A stretch of DNA of 64,000 nucleotides from Aquimarina mycalae (GTDB lineage: Bacteria > Bacteroidota > Bacteroidia > Flavobacteriales > Flavobacteriaceae), in assembly GCF_029906345.1 (NCBI RefSeq), contig NZ_JARYGY010000009.1, forward strand, positions 158,145-222,144, given 5' to 3'. The stretch's first letter is position 1; each line of letters starts with the position of its first letter. Under the pieces are notes generated by a model that did not search any database, had not been told where the DNA came from, and was given only the letters and a program-made list of their open reading frames with translations. Below are positions 8,896 through 16,959 of the stretch, in pieces. Position numbers and translations under genes: made by a program.

Positions 8896-10074
8896 TTATT
8901 TAAATGCTGGAATTCCAGTAATATCCATTCCTGTAATCAGAAGATGAATATCATGTGTTCCTTCATAAGTAATTACACTTTCCAGATTCATCATGTGTCT
9001 CATGATACTATATTCTCCTGTGATACCCATTCCACCCAAAATCTGCCTTGCTTCTCTAGCAATTTTTATTGCCATATCTACATTATTACGTTTTGCCATA
9101 GATATTTGAGCAGAAGTAGCTTTTCCTTCTTCTCTTAAAACTCCTAATCGCCATGCAAGCAACTGCGCTTTTGTTATCTCAGTGATCATTTCTGCAAGCT
9201 TCTTTTGTTGTAGCTGTGTTCCTCCAATTGGTTTATCAAACTGAATTCTTTCTTTAGAATAACGTAAAGCAGTATCATAACAATCCATTGCAGCTCCAAT
9301 CGCTCCCCAAGCAATACCAAAACGAGCTGAATCCAAACAACCTAAAGGTGCTCCTAATCCACTTTTTCCTGGTAATAGATTTTCTTTAGGAACTTTTACA
9401 TTATCAAAAATTAGTTCGCCTGTTGCAGATGCACGAAGAGACCATTTATTATGTGTTTCTGGAGTAGAAAAACCTTCCATACCTCTTTCTACAACTAAAC
9501 CGTGAATTCTTCCTTCTTCATTTTTTGCCCAAACCACCGCAATATCTGCAAACGGAGCATTAGAAATCCAAAGTTTAGCTCCATTAAGCAAAAAGTGATC
9601 TCCTTTATCTTTAAAATTAGTGGTCATTCCACCAGGATTAGAACCATGATCAGGCTCCGTAAGACCGAAACATCCCATAAATTCTCCAGAAGCCAACTTA
9701 GGTAAGTATTTATTCCTTTGTGCTTCACTTCCATATTTCCAGATAGGATACATAACTAAAGAAGACTGTACCGAAGCAGTGGATCTAACTCCAGAATCTC
9801 CTCTTTCTATCTCCTGCATTATCAAGCCATAACTAATCTGATCTAGTCCAGCACCTCCATATTGTTCTGGGATATATGGGCCAAACGCCCCTATTTCTGC
9901 TAATCCTTTAATGATTTGATTAGGAAACTCTGCACGTTGTGCATATTCTTCTATTATAGGAGACACTTCTCTTTTTACCCAACTACGAGCTGCATCACGA
10001 ACCAATTTATGTTCGTCTGTTAAAAGGTCATCTATATTATAATAATCTGGTGCTTCAAAAAGATCAGGCTTCAT
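8896..10074 (-). CDS. Acyl-CoA dehydrogenase, glutaryl-CoA dehydrogenase type
   Basis: A 392-residue flavoenzyme with the acyl-CoA dehydrogenase layout: N-terminal helices, FAD-binding middle domain (FGLTEPDHGSNPGGMTT, LWISNAPFADIAVVWAKN) and C-terminal helices. The catalytic Glu sits in VITYEGTHDIHLLITGMDITG, as in glutaryl-CoA dehydrogenase, and the start (LTDEHKLVRDAARSWVKREVSPII) and RSTASVQSSLVMYPI segment also fit that subgroup. It oxidises glutaryl-CoA to crotonyl-CoA in lysine and tryptophan breakdown. It has its own promoter and terminator. Confidence 0.88.
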   Translation of the reverse strand: MKPDLFEAPDYYNIDDLLTDEHKLVRDAARSWVKREVSPIIEEYAQRAEFPNQIIKGLAEIGAFGPYIPEQYGGAGLDQISYGLIMQEIERGDSGVRSTASVQSSLVMYPIWKYGSEAQRNKYLPKLASGEFMGCFGLTEPDHGSNPGGMTTNFKDKGDHFLLNGAKLWISNAPFADIAVVWAKNEEGRIHGLVVERGMEGFSTPETHNKWSLRASATGELIFDNVKVPKENLLPGKSGLGAPLGCLDSARFGIAWGAIGAAMDCYDTALRYSKERIQFDKPIGGTQLQQKKLAEMITEITKAQLLAWRLGVLREEGKATSAQISMAKRNNVDMAIKIAREARQILGGMGITGEYSIMRHMMNLESVITYEGTHDIHLLITGMDITGIPAFK

Positions 10075-10131
10075 TAGATTTCGTATTTATTTTTTAAACT
10101 ATTTTCAAAATTATCATCGTTAAACTACAAA

Positions 10132-10162
10132 CAAATGTAATTAATGAAAAAAGAGCAACCAA
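10132..10162 (-). promoter_or_regulatory. Promoter of the acyl-CoA dehydrogenase gene
   Basis: On the minus strand TTG (10160-10162), a 20-bp spacer and TACATTTG (10132-10139) match the Bacteroidota sigma-A consensus. The start codon follows about 57 bp downstream. The remainder of the 10075-10460 gap holds an AT-rich leader for the next + strand gene; TAAAATTTG at 10392-10400 resembles a -7 element but is one base too long. Confidence 0.6.
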
Positions 10163-10460
10163 TTTTTTTTGACTTCTTAAAATATATTCTAAATCATTGA
10201 GGATATTCTATACCATAATTCGAAAAATAGAAGGTAATTATTTGTTGACTTTGGTGATTTAATATGCAACAAGATTTGTGGATAATTTCCGCATTTCAGC
10301 ACCGACTTCCACACATTTTAGAGAACCTTAACAATATTAATATTTTATTTAAAACACTGTTTTACAGCGCTTTAATAGTCATGTAGCTGTGTAAAATTTG
10401 ATGGCACAATTATTCCTTCTACTTAAGTAAATTAAAGAATAATTAAAACCTAAAAACGAA

Positions 10461-10772
10461 ATGAGAAAATTATTTGTATTGCCAGTATTAGCGTTTGGAC
10501 TTTTATTAGGAACGCAAAGCATGAATGCACAAGAAACATCTTCTGATGAAACTGTAGAAGTTACTACTCAGGAAAAATATATCGAATTAGCAGTTGAAAA
10601 CTTACCTCAACCAGTACTTGATGCTGTAGCCAGAGATTTTAAAGGTGCTACAATCAGTAAAGCTGCTGCCAAAGAAGATGCTTCTGAGTTTAAGTTAGAA
10701 CTTACTAAAGAAGATGGAGAAACTGTAGAGGTTTTCTGTGATGCCGAAGGAAATTGGGTCACTAAAGACTAA
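10461..10772 (+). CDS. Small secreted PepSY-like protein
   Basis: A 103-residue protein with a signal peptide (MRKLFVLPVLAFGLLLGTQSMNAQ) and a mature region LPQPVLDAVARDFKGATISKAAAKEDASEFKLELTKEDGETVEVFCDAEGNWV. The pattern of a helix followed by strands ending in DAEGNW is that of the PepSY-like family of Bacteroidota periplasmic proteins, whose role is unknown. It is a single gene with a shared terminator downstream. Confidence 0.75.
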   Translation: MRKLFVLPVLAFGLLLGTQSMNAQETSSDETVEVTTQEKYIELAVENLPQPVLDAVARDFKGATISKAAAKEDASEFKLELTKEDGETVEVFCDAEGNWVTKD

Positions 10773-10843
10773 TTACAGTAAACATCTTAAGATCGTTAAT
10801 TTATAGTCTTATAAATTAAACTTCGTAGAGTGATTAAATTTGG

Positions 10844-10876
10844 AAAAAGAGAGGATTATATAATTCTCTCTTTTTT
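10844..10876. terminator. Bidirectional intrinsic terminator
   Basis: AAAAAGAGAG at 10844-10853 pairs with CTCTCTTTTT at 10866-10875 around a self-complementary AT-rich loop. It ends the PepSY-like gene and, in reverse, trmN6. Confidence 0.85.
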
Positions 10877-10882
10877 ATTTCA

Positions 10883-11596
10883 TTACATCTTTAGATAAAA
10901 CTCCTTAGTAAGTTTGATATAATCCTCTGTATAAAGATGTCTTTGATTTTCTATAATCAATTCATCAATTGCTGGATCAATTTGATCAAAACCGAATATC
11001 AACATACTCCTTTTTATTTCTGAAGAAGGATTTCCTTTTACTCTTGTAATTTTTTGAACAAACAATCCAGTTTTCTTTGCGATCTCTATTACGTTATCCT
11101 CTTCTTTATAAGGAAGTATGATTGCAAATCTACCTTTCTCTGAAAGTAAGTGAGCTGCTCCTATAAAAAGATGTTCAAAAGGTAACGCATCTTCAAATCT
11201 TGCAGTATCACGACTTGCATTAGATGTTTTATAATCATCTGTATAAAATGGAGGGTTACTAATTAATAAATCATACGTATCATCAATCTCCTGAAAAAAC
11301 TCCTGAAAAGAAGCGTGATAGCAAAACAGTCGATCTCCCCAATCCGAGGACTCAAAATTTTCAACAGCCTGTTCATAAGCATTGTCATCTATCTCAATAG
11401 CATCTATAGTCTCTGCATAAGAACGCTGAGCCATCATTAAGGCAATCACACCTGTTCCAGTTCCTATATCTAATATAGAATTCACTTCATCAGATAAGGG
11501 AGTCCAGGCACCTAGCAAAACTCCATCTGTACCAATTTTCATTGCACAACGATCCTGATGTATTGTAAACTGTTTAAATTCGAATGGGTTAGACAT
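10883..11596 (-). CDS. trmN6: tRNA1(Val) (adenine(37)-N6)-methyltransferase
   Basis: A 237-residue class I SAM methyltransferase. The N-terminus FEFKQFTIHQDRCAMKIGTDGVLLGAW is characteristic of the YfiC/TrmN6 family. The SAM motif ILDIGTGTGVIALMMAQ and the catalytic NPPF motif (LLISNPPFYTDD) of N6-adenine methyltransferases follow. It modifies A37 of tRNA-Val1 in the cytosol. It is last in the operon after rpsP and rimM, with a 6-bp gap from rimM. Confidence 0.9.
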   Translation of the reverse strand: MSNPFEFKQFTIHQDRCAMKIGTDGVLLGAWTPLSDEVNSILDIGTGTGVIALMMAQRSYAETIDAIEIDDNAYEQAVENFESSDWGDRLFCYHASFQEFFQEIDDTYDLLISNPPFYTDDYKTSNASRDTARFEDALPFEHLFIGAAHLLSEKGRFAIILPYKEEDNVIEIAKKTGLFVQKITRVKGNPSSEIKRSMLIFGFDQIDPAIDELIIENQRHLYTEDYIKLTKEFYLKM

Positions 11597-11602
11597 GTGT
11601 TT

Positions 11603-12127
11603 TTAGAGATAAAGATCGATCAAGCCTTCTGGAGTATTTACATAAACCGTATTAGTTTCTCTATCCACTTTATCTATAAATTCATCATTCATTGGTATCA
11701 ATATTTCAATCCCATTGCGATCAATTTCGAAAAGCGCTTGAGCTGTACTGTCGTTAATATGCTTAATTACACCAACTTCTCCATAAGAATGATCAACGAT
11801 TTTAAAACCAATTACTTCATGAAAATAAAATTTATCTCCTTCAAGTTTCGGCAATAGATCTAACGGAAGGTATATTTCCGCTTTCATCATATCGTCTGCA
11901 TCTTCTTCTGAATCCACATCTTCAAATTTTACTCTAAGCAAATCACTTTTATGCAGTGAACTTCTTTCAATAAAAAATGGAACCAGATTTTTGTTATAAT
12001 TAACAAAAACCGATTCCATTTTCGCATAACTTTCGGGCTCATCAGTGTCAAGTTTAATCAACACTTCACCCTTAAAACTAAATTTGCTTACGATTTTGCC
12101 TAGATAGAAGCAATCTTCTTTCTTCAT
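11603..12127 (-). CDS. rimM: Ribosome maturation factor RimM
   Basis: A 174-residue protein with the RimM N-terminal domain (YLGKIVSKFSFKGEVLIKLDTDEPE) and the PRC-barrel C-terminal half (FYFHEVIGFKIVDHSYGEVGVIKHIND...EILIPMNDEFI). It assists 30S head assembly by binding S19. It follows rpsP by 14 bp, the classic order in bacteria. Confidence 0.95.
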   Translation of the reverse strand: MKKEDCFYLGKIVSKFSFKGEVLIKLDTDEPESYAKMESVFVNYNKNLVPFFIERSSLHKSDLLRVKFEDVDSEEDADDMMKAEIYLPLDLLPKLEGDKFYFHEVIGFKIVDHSYGEVGVIKHINDSTAQALFEIDRNGIEILIPMNDEFIDKVDRETNTVYVNTPEGLIDLYL

Positions 12128-12141
12128 CGTCAGTAATGCAA

Positions 12142-12669
12142 CTATTCTTCCTCGTTGCTAGCTTCTTCAGTTACTTCTTCTTCTGTAGCTTCTGCTGCCA
12201 CTTCTTCTGCTTTTGCAGCTGCTTCTGCAGCATCAGCTTCACGCTTAGCATTTACTTCTTTTTCTGCAGCTAGTGCTTTTGCTTTTGCATCAGCTTCTGC
12301 TTTTGCTAAAGAATCTTTCTTAGCATTAACAGTACCTGATTTTTCTTCTAACCAAGCATTGAACTTTTCTTCTGCTTGCTCTTCAGTTAAAGCTCCTTTT
12401 CTAACTCCACCTGCAAGGTGATTTTTAAGCATTGCACCTTTATAAGATAAAATAGCTCTAGCAGTATCCGTAGGCTGCGCTCCATTTTGTAACCATTTTA
12501 CAGCTCCATCAACATTTAAGTCAATCGTTGCTGGGTTAGTGTTTGGATTGTACGTACCGATTTTTTCTAAAAATCTACCATCTCTTTTTGATCTAGCATC
12601 TGCAGCTACGATCCAGTAAAAAGGTTTTCCTTTTTTACCGTGTCTCTGTAATCTAATTTTAACAGACAT
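12142..12669 (-). CDS. rpsP: 30S ribosomal protein S16 with Ala/Glu-rich C-terminal extension
   Basis: A 175-residue protein. Residues 1-85 are a standard S16 (MSVKIRLQRHGKKGKPFYWIVAADARSKRDGRFLEKIGTYNP...). The remaining 90 or so residues form a low-complexity Lys/Ala then Glu/Ala tail, making it about twice the length of E. coli S16. Long S16 tails are known in Bacteroidota, but their role is unclear. It is first in the rpsP-rimM-trmN6 operon, with a promoter just upstream. Confidence 0.96.
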   Translation of the reverse strand: MSVKIRLQRHGKKGKPFYWIVAADARSKRDGRFLEKIGTYNPNTNPATIDLNVDGAVKWLQNGAQPTDTARAILSYKGAMLKNHLAGGVRKGALTEEQAEEKFNAWLEEKSGTVNAKKDSLAKAEADAKAKALAAEKEVNAKREADAAEAAAKAEEVAAEATEEEVTEEASNEEE

Positions 12670-12715
12670 ATTAATTAATTTTTGGGTACTCGACCCCGTT
12701 TATAATTTAAGTGCG

Positions 12716-12750
12716 CAAATGTAATCATTTTTAGCAAATTAGCATCAAAA
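12716..12750 (-). promoter_or_regulatory. Promoter of the rpsP-rimM-trmN6 operon
   Basis: On the minus strand TTTTG (12746-12750), a 22-bp spacer and TACATTTG (12716-12723) lie about 45 bp before the rpsP start. The spacer is slightly longer than the usual 19-20 bp. Confidence 0.55.
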
Positions 12751-12933
12751 TCCTTTCCCTTTAATTGCATATAATAAATTAGACCATAATACAGTCATCA
12801 AATTCATTCATTTTTGAAGTTTAAATAAACGGTAAAAACTTACTTTTAATACTTATAAATATCAATTTTGTGTATTTCATCGATGTTTTTTTGACATTAA
12901 TCGTCAAAAAAAGTGATTTTTATTGCAAAAAAG

Positions 12934-12964
12934 TTGTTTTCTTAAAATTTTCCTTATATGTTTG
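12934..12964 (+). promoter_or_regulatory. Promoter of the DUF6252-like lipoprotein gene
   Basis: TTG (12934-12936), a 20-bp spacer and TATGTTTG (12957-12964) match the Bacteroidota consensus, with about 50 bp of leader to the start codon at 13022. Confidence 0.62.
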
Positions 12965-13021
12965 TACCTGAATATGTTATTATGGTTTTGCCGTAATGAT
13001 GTTTTTTAAAGCCCCAAACGT

Positions 13022-13903
13022 ATGATTAAAAAAATTACCCCACTATTGGCAGTAATCTGCCTAATTCTAAATTCCTGTACTACAGATATTGAGGTAAACA
13101 CTCCAGCGCTACAGGCAACCATAGACGGAAAATTATTCAAACCTGATATCAAAAAAGCAATTATACATGATGATGGTACATTAGTAATTATAGGAAATAC
13201 TGATACAGAATCTATAAGTTTTACCACTTCTTCAACAAATGTCGGAACTTACAAAATAGGACAACAAGCTATAAATGAAGTAAGTTTTAAGAATGATAAC
13301 TCAAAATTCATTTCTGAAAACGGTATTAGTAATGGTGAAATTGTAATTACAGAAATTCATAATAACCTGGTTTCTGGTAATTTTTATTTTCAAGATTTGA
13401 AAAGTTCGAATGGAAAATCCATGAGTTTTCAAAATGGATGGTTTTATAGGTTACCTATAGAAAACTTTGTCCCTGAAATTGAAGAACCAGAACAAGAAGA
13501 AGTAGTTATAACAGTTGATGATGAAGAAGAGGAAGAAATCAACCCTTGTTTACTAAACGCATCTCTTACTGCTTCCATCAATGGAGTAGAAATGATCACA
13601 GATGATCATGATGCCATTCCATTTGGAGTGAATACTCCTTCTATTTTAATTAAAGCAAGTAATGAGACTGAAGAAATAACACTAGTCTTCCCAATAGTTG
13701 TTACAGTTGGAGAGCATTCTTTAACTGGATCTGGAGCATATAGTGCTTCTTATAGCTATAATAATGATAAAGCATCTGCAATATCAGGAAAACTTACAAT
13801 TGCTTCGCACGACACAGAAAGCAAATGTATTAGCGGGAGTTTTGAGTTTACCACAACAAGTGGTGTAACTGTTACTAAAGGACTTTTTGATTACGGATAT
13901 TAA
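13022..13903 (+). CDS. Lipoprotein with two DUF6252-like repeats
   Basis: A 293-residue protein with a lipoprotein signal (MIKKITPLLAVICLILNSC, Cys19). The mature part has two halves of similar design joined by an acidic linker (EIEEPEQEEVVITVDDEEEEE). Each half starts with a T/LxASIDGxxF/E-type strand and ends with SGxFxFxxxxSxGxxxxxxxGxF/W, the pattern of the flavobacterial DUF6252 family. It probably sits in the outer membrane facing the periplasm or the surface; the function is unknown. It has its own promoter and terminator. Confidence 0.72.
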   Translation: MIKKITPLLAVICLILNSCTTDIEVNTPALQATIDGKLFKPDIKKAIIHDDGTLVIIGNTDTESISFTTSSTNVGTYKIGQQAINEVSFKNDNSKFISENGISNGEIVITEIHNNLVSGNFYFQDLKSSNGKSMSFQNGWFYRLPIENFVPEIEEPEQEEVVITVDDEEEEEINPCLLNASLTASINGVEMITDDHDAIPFGVNTPSILIKASNETEEITLVFPIVVTVGEHSLTGSGAYSASYSYNNDKASAISGKLTIASHDTESKCISGSFEFTTTSGVTVTKGLFDYGY

Positions 13904-13926
13904 TCACAACTCAACTATAATTAGCG

Positions 13927-13968
13927 AAAGCGTTCGTCTTTAATATAAAGATGAACGCTTTTTTTTAT
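13927..13968 (+). terminator. Intrinsic terminator
   Basis: AAGCGTTCGTCTTTA pairs with TAAAGATGAACGCTT (one G-T pair) and is followed by an eight-T run, 25 bp after the lipoprotein stop codon. Confidence 0.88.
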
Positions 13969-14053
13969 TTTTTCAGAAACTAAAACTTTGCTACCACTCT
14001 AACTAATGTGCAAGAATTATTCCTTTTAAGTCTTTAATTACATAAGCATGTCT

Positions 14054-14087
14054 GCTCATAAATGTTAGCTAGCTAACATTTATGAGC
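14054..14087. repeat. Perfect 34-bp palindrome in an intergenic region
   Basis: Two 17-bp arms with no spacer (arm GCTCATAAATGTTAGCT, 14054-14070, mirrored at 14071-14087). It lies between a terminator and the lipoprotein gene starting at 14396. It has no U-tract and so is not a typical terminator. It could be a binding site for a dimeric regulator or a repeat-element remnant. Otherwise the 13969-14395 stretch is AT-rich with no gene recognised. Confidence 0.8.
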
Positions 14088-14395
14088 TGTAATACTCCTT
14101 CCGATAATGTTATTGTTTCGTTAATTAATTATAAATAATTCTATAATACTGGTTGTTTTTATAACAAAAACAATTCTACCGTTTCGCAGGTTAACTCCTT
14201 TTAAAACAGCACTTTTTTTCATCTATCAGATTGTTCTTGTAGATAGATTTTATCTATTTAACAGTTTTTTTGCTTTGTAAGTACAAAATAATACCAGCGT
14301 CTCAATTTATATCAAACAAAACTCACGTTTTTGATTCACAAAACAATTGGCCAACTGTTTTCTTTTTAGGATATAAACATTTAAAAACACAAAAA

Positions 14396-15706
14396 ATGAA
14401 AAATTTAAAAACAATATTTTTAAGCTTGTTAGTCGCCTCATTACTGGCAGCTTGTAATGATGATGATGATTCAATAATCATAATAGACCAACCAGACACC
14501 CCATCTGAAGCTAGTTTATTATTAGAAAGTATTAGGCAAGATGGAGGAGTTCCGTATGACGTAAATAATCCAGCCCTCACATTTACTGCAGAACAAAACG
14601 TTTTCTTACCAAGTATATTAGGTATTGATTATCGAACAGATAGATCGCTAGTTCCAGCTGGACCTACAGCGAGATTCCCTATGTTTAGGGGCTGGGAAAC
14701 TACCTCAAATGGTCCTAGACAATGCTATTATGTAATCACAGAATCATCTGATAGAGAAATGGCAAGTGCATTGGGTGTTATTTTTGCTCCAAGAATGGCA
14801 GATGCTATAGGTTCTGGAGGTGAACAAAACGCAACTTGGACAGATGACGGAAGGCTGGTTTTTGAAGGGTCAGTAGATTTTTCACCTAAAAGATCTTTGG
14901 TTGCTGGAGGTGCAGATGGATTATTATTTGGTTTTCCTCCTGCAGAAGTAAATCCAGGCGCTATTGCAGACTCAGCATGGTCATCCTACGTGGTTTTACC
15001 TAGTGGTGTAGTAATTAATGCCCAAATGGTAGCAAATAGCACAGGAATCCACGATAGAATTCCTCATCCAGATGGTAATACAGCTGCTCAAGAAGATGAT
15101 TTAAACAATCCAAATCTTGCCGCAGATCAAGCATCGGTAGTAATGCAACTTTTAGATGGATGGCAAGACGGAAAACCTTATTACTTTCATATCGTAACCG
15201 ATACTTCAGACCCAGGTCCAGCTACTATTGAATTAGGAGTATTTGCTCCAAGATTAGCAGAGTTACCAACATTTGGATTATTTCCTGGAGGTTCTATGTT
15301 ACCTTTCAGTCCAACAGCAAATGGAAGAACTACAGATACTGGTGACGGTTTTGGAGTACAAGGCTTAAATTCGGCTTCTTTAAGTGATCGACAGGTACAA
15401 GATCCAACAAATACTTTCCCTATTGATCCTAGTGATGAACGTTATGCTCCAATGTGGGATGCACATATTACTGAATTTACAGTTCCTGAATCAGAGCGCC
15501 CAATTCTAAGAAGTTTTGATCAAATAAATCAACTTTTAGCAGATGGCACTTTAATTCCTTTTAGAGGTAATGCTAATCCAACTCCTTTAGCAAACTCATT
15601 ATCTGATTTACTAACTGCTACAGGAGCAATTATTAACTGCCCAGTAATTACACAACCTGAAGCAAGTGTAATAGGCACCCAAATCGGTTCTCCTCGAAAT
15701 AATTAA
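14396..15706 (+). CDS. Lipoprotein of unknown function
   Basis: The start is placed at ATG 14396, which gives a proper lipoprotein signal (MKNLKTIFLSLLVASLLAAC, lipobox LAAC, then Asn-Asp-rich); the frame stays open upstream to a TTG but that extension spoils the signal. The 436-residue protein has an Asp-rich linker and then a globular domain with FPMFRGWETTSNGPRQCYYVITE, GLLFGFPPAEVNPG, ADQASVVMQLLDGWQDGKPYYFHIVTDTSDPG and DERYAPMWDAHITEF. I do not recognise a named family. The segment PTARFPMFRG...YYVITE, and the WD/MWDAH motif near the end, are the best handles for a search. Probably anchored in the outer membrane. Confidence 0.7.
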   Translation: MKNLKTIFLSLLVASLLAACNDDDDSIIIIDQPDTPSEASLLLESIRQDGGVPYDVNNPALTFTAEQNVFLPSILGIDYRTDRSLVPAGPTARFPMFRGWETTSNGPRQCYYVITESSDREMASALGVIFAPRMADAIGSGGEQNATWTDDGRLVFEGSVDFSPKRSLVAGGADGLLFGFPPAEVNPGAIADSAWSSYVVLPSGVVINAQMVANSTGIHDRIPHPDGNTAAQEDDLNNPNLAADQASVVMQLLDGWQDGKPYYFHIVTDTSDPGPATIELGVFAPRLAELPTFGLFPGGSMLPFSPTANGRTTDTGDGFGVQGLNSASLSDRQVQDPTNTFPIDPSDERYAPMWDAHITEFTVPESERPILRSFDQINQLLADGTLIPFRGNANPTPLANSLSDLLTATGAIINCPVITQPEASVIGTQIGSPRNN

Positions 15707-15708
15707 CA

Positions 15709-15750
15709 CTAATAGTAATTAAGAAAAGGGCTTTTCTTAATTACTATTAG
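15709..15750 (+). terminator. Long hairpin after the lipoprotein gene
   Basis: A perfect 20-bp inverted repeat (15709-15728 with 15731-15750) with only GG between the arms, starting three bases after the stop codon. It is unusually long for a terminator and has a weak U-tract. A second hairpin follows immediately. Confidence 0.75.
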
Positions 15751-15756
15751 CATTTT

Positions 15757-15795
15757 GAAAAAGCTTAGTTACAATATCTGCAACTAAGCTTTTTC
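15757..15795. terminator. Bidirectional terminator of the MarR-GNAT gene
   Basis: GAAAAAGCTTAGTT (15757-15770) pairs with AACTAAGCTTTTTC (15782-15795) around an 11-nt loop. It abuts the stop of the minus-strand MarR-GNAT gene and can also serve as a second stop for the + strand. Confidence 0.85.
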
Positions 15796-15796
15796 A

Positions 15797-16753
15797 TCAT
15801 TTATTCAGATCCAACTCCATCTGAATATTGCAACGAGCATAGGGAGTAGGATTACCTACAACTTTATTAAATCCTAATTTTTGGTACAAATTAATCGCTG
15901 GAGTTAATACAGTATTACTTTCTAAGTAAATCTTCTTAGCATTTTGAGACACAGCTTTTTCAATTATAGCTTTTCCTAATATCCAACCAATTCCTTTTCC
16001 TTTGGCTTCTGGAGAGACTGCCATCTTTGCCAGCTCAAAATCATATTCAGAATCAGTCATTTTTATCAAAGCGCATACACCTACAGGTTTTTTATTATAT
16101 AAAGCAATTAAAATATGACCTCCTTGATCCAAAATATAACTTTTAGGATTTTCCAATGCTTTCAAGTCCATTTCTTCCATCTTAAAATAATGATTTATCC
16201 ATTCTTCATTTAACCGTTTGAATACCTCTTTATATTTTTCTTCATAAGACACAATCTTTACTTTTCCAGACTCTCGTTTCTTCTTTTGCTCAACAACCCT
16301 TTTTAATAACGATTTATTGTCAAGTAAAAACTCAAATTCCCCAATCGCATTCCACATATTATGCTTTGTCTGATCCAATATATCATCAACTGCACTTTGT
16401 ACATCAAAGCATTGATCCTCCATTCTTATGGCTAAACTCTTACCTTTGGTAGTAAGCATTATGTTATTCTTTCTTCCGTCATTTTCATCTTTCTTTTCAG
16501 AAACAATTCCATCCCTAGACATCTCTCGAACTATTTTGCTAACAGAAGGATGAGAATGCCCTATTTTCTTAGCAATAGCAGTAATCGACATCTCATTATT
16601 TTGCGACAAAACGTAAAATACTGGAAACCATTTTGGTTTTAAACCTACTCCGTACAACTCATAAACTTGTCTGGCATCTTCAGTGATTCTCTCACTTAGC
16701 ATTCTCAATCGACTTCCTATTGCCATCGTGCCTATTGTATCAAAAAAATCCAT
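15797..16753 (-). CDS. MarR-type regulator fused to a GNAT acetyltransferase
   Basis: A 318-residue two-domain protein. Residues 1-150 are a MarR winged helix (MSITAIAKKIGHSHPSVSKIVREMSRDGIVSEKKDENDGRKNNIMLTTKG). Residues 165-318 are a GNAT fold with the acetyl-CoA motif LAKMAVSPEAKGKGIGWILGKAIIEKA and the ending INLYQKLGFNKV. Fusions of this order are known in many bacteria, with the acetyl acceptor mostly undefined. A perfect inverted repeat overlaps its own promoter, so autorepression is likely. It is a single gene with a terminator. Confidence 0.93.
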   Translation of the reverse strand: MDFFDTIGTMAIGSRLRMLSERITEDARQVYELYGVGLKPKWFPVFYVLSQNNEMSITAIAKKIGHSHPSVSKIVREMSRDGIVSEKKDENDGRKNNIMLTTKGKSLAIRMEDQCFDVQSAVDDILDQTKHNMWNAIGEFEFLLDNKSLLKRVVEQKKKRESGKVKIVSYEEKYKEVFKRLNEEWINHYFKMEEMDLKALENPKSYILDQGGHILIALYNKKPVGVCALIKMTDSEYDFELAKMAVSPEAKGKGIGWILGKAIIEKAVSQNAKKIYLESNTVLTPAINLYQKLGFNKVVGNPTPYARCNIQMELDLNK

Positions 16754-16763
16754 ATCTAAATCT

Positions 16764-16812
16764 ATTTACGTAACCAATTACGTAAATGTATTGATTTATT
16801 TATTATTCTCAA
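16764..16812 (-). promoter_or_regulatory. Promoter and overlapping operator of the MarR-GNAT gene
   Basis: On the minus strand TTG (16810-16812), a 19-bp spacer and TACATTTA (16783-16790) form a promoter. A perfect inverted repeat with 10-bp arms (ATTTACGTAA) and a 4-bp spacer covers 16764-16787, overlapping the -7 element and the expected start site. MarR proteins bind such dyads as dimers, so this is the probable autoregulatory operator. Confidence 0.75.
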
Positions 16813-16959
16813 AATGCGTTTCATTTTTCAATTAATAATATAGGGTACTTTTGATAGTTGATAATTCTGGATAACTTTTAGCGCTTCTAACCTATCATTT
16901 TACCTATTTTTGAAAATCGCTTCCACTGGAAGATGAAACTTTCTCGAAACTGATTTTTT

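Noticed and set aside
12155..12421. Ala/Ser-rich reading frame opposite the S16 gene
   Set aside because: It is the mirror of the low-complexity tail of S16 and has no coding features of its own.
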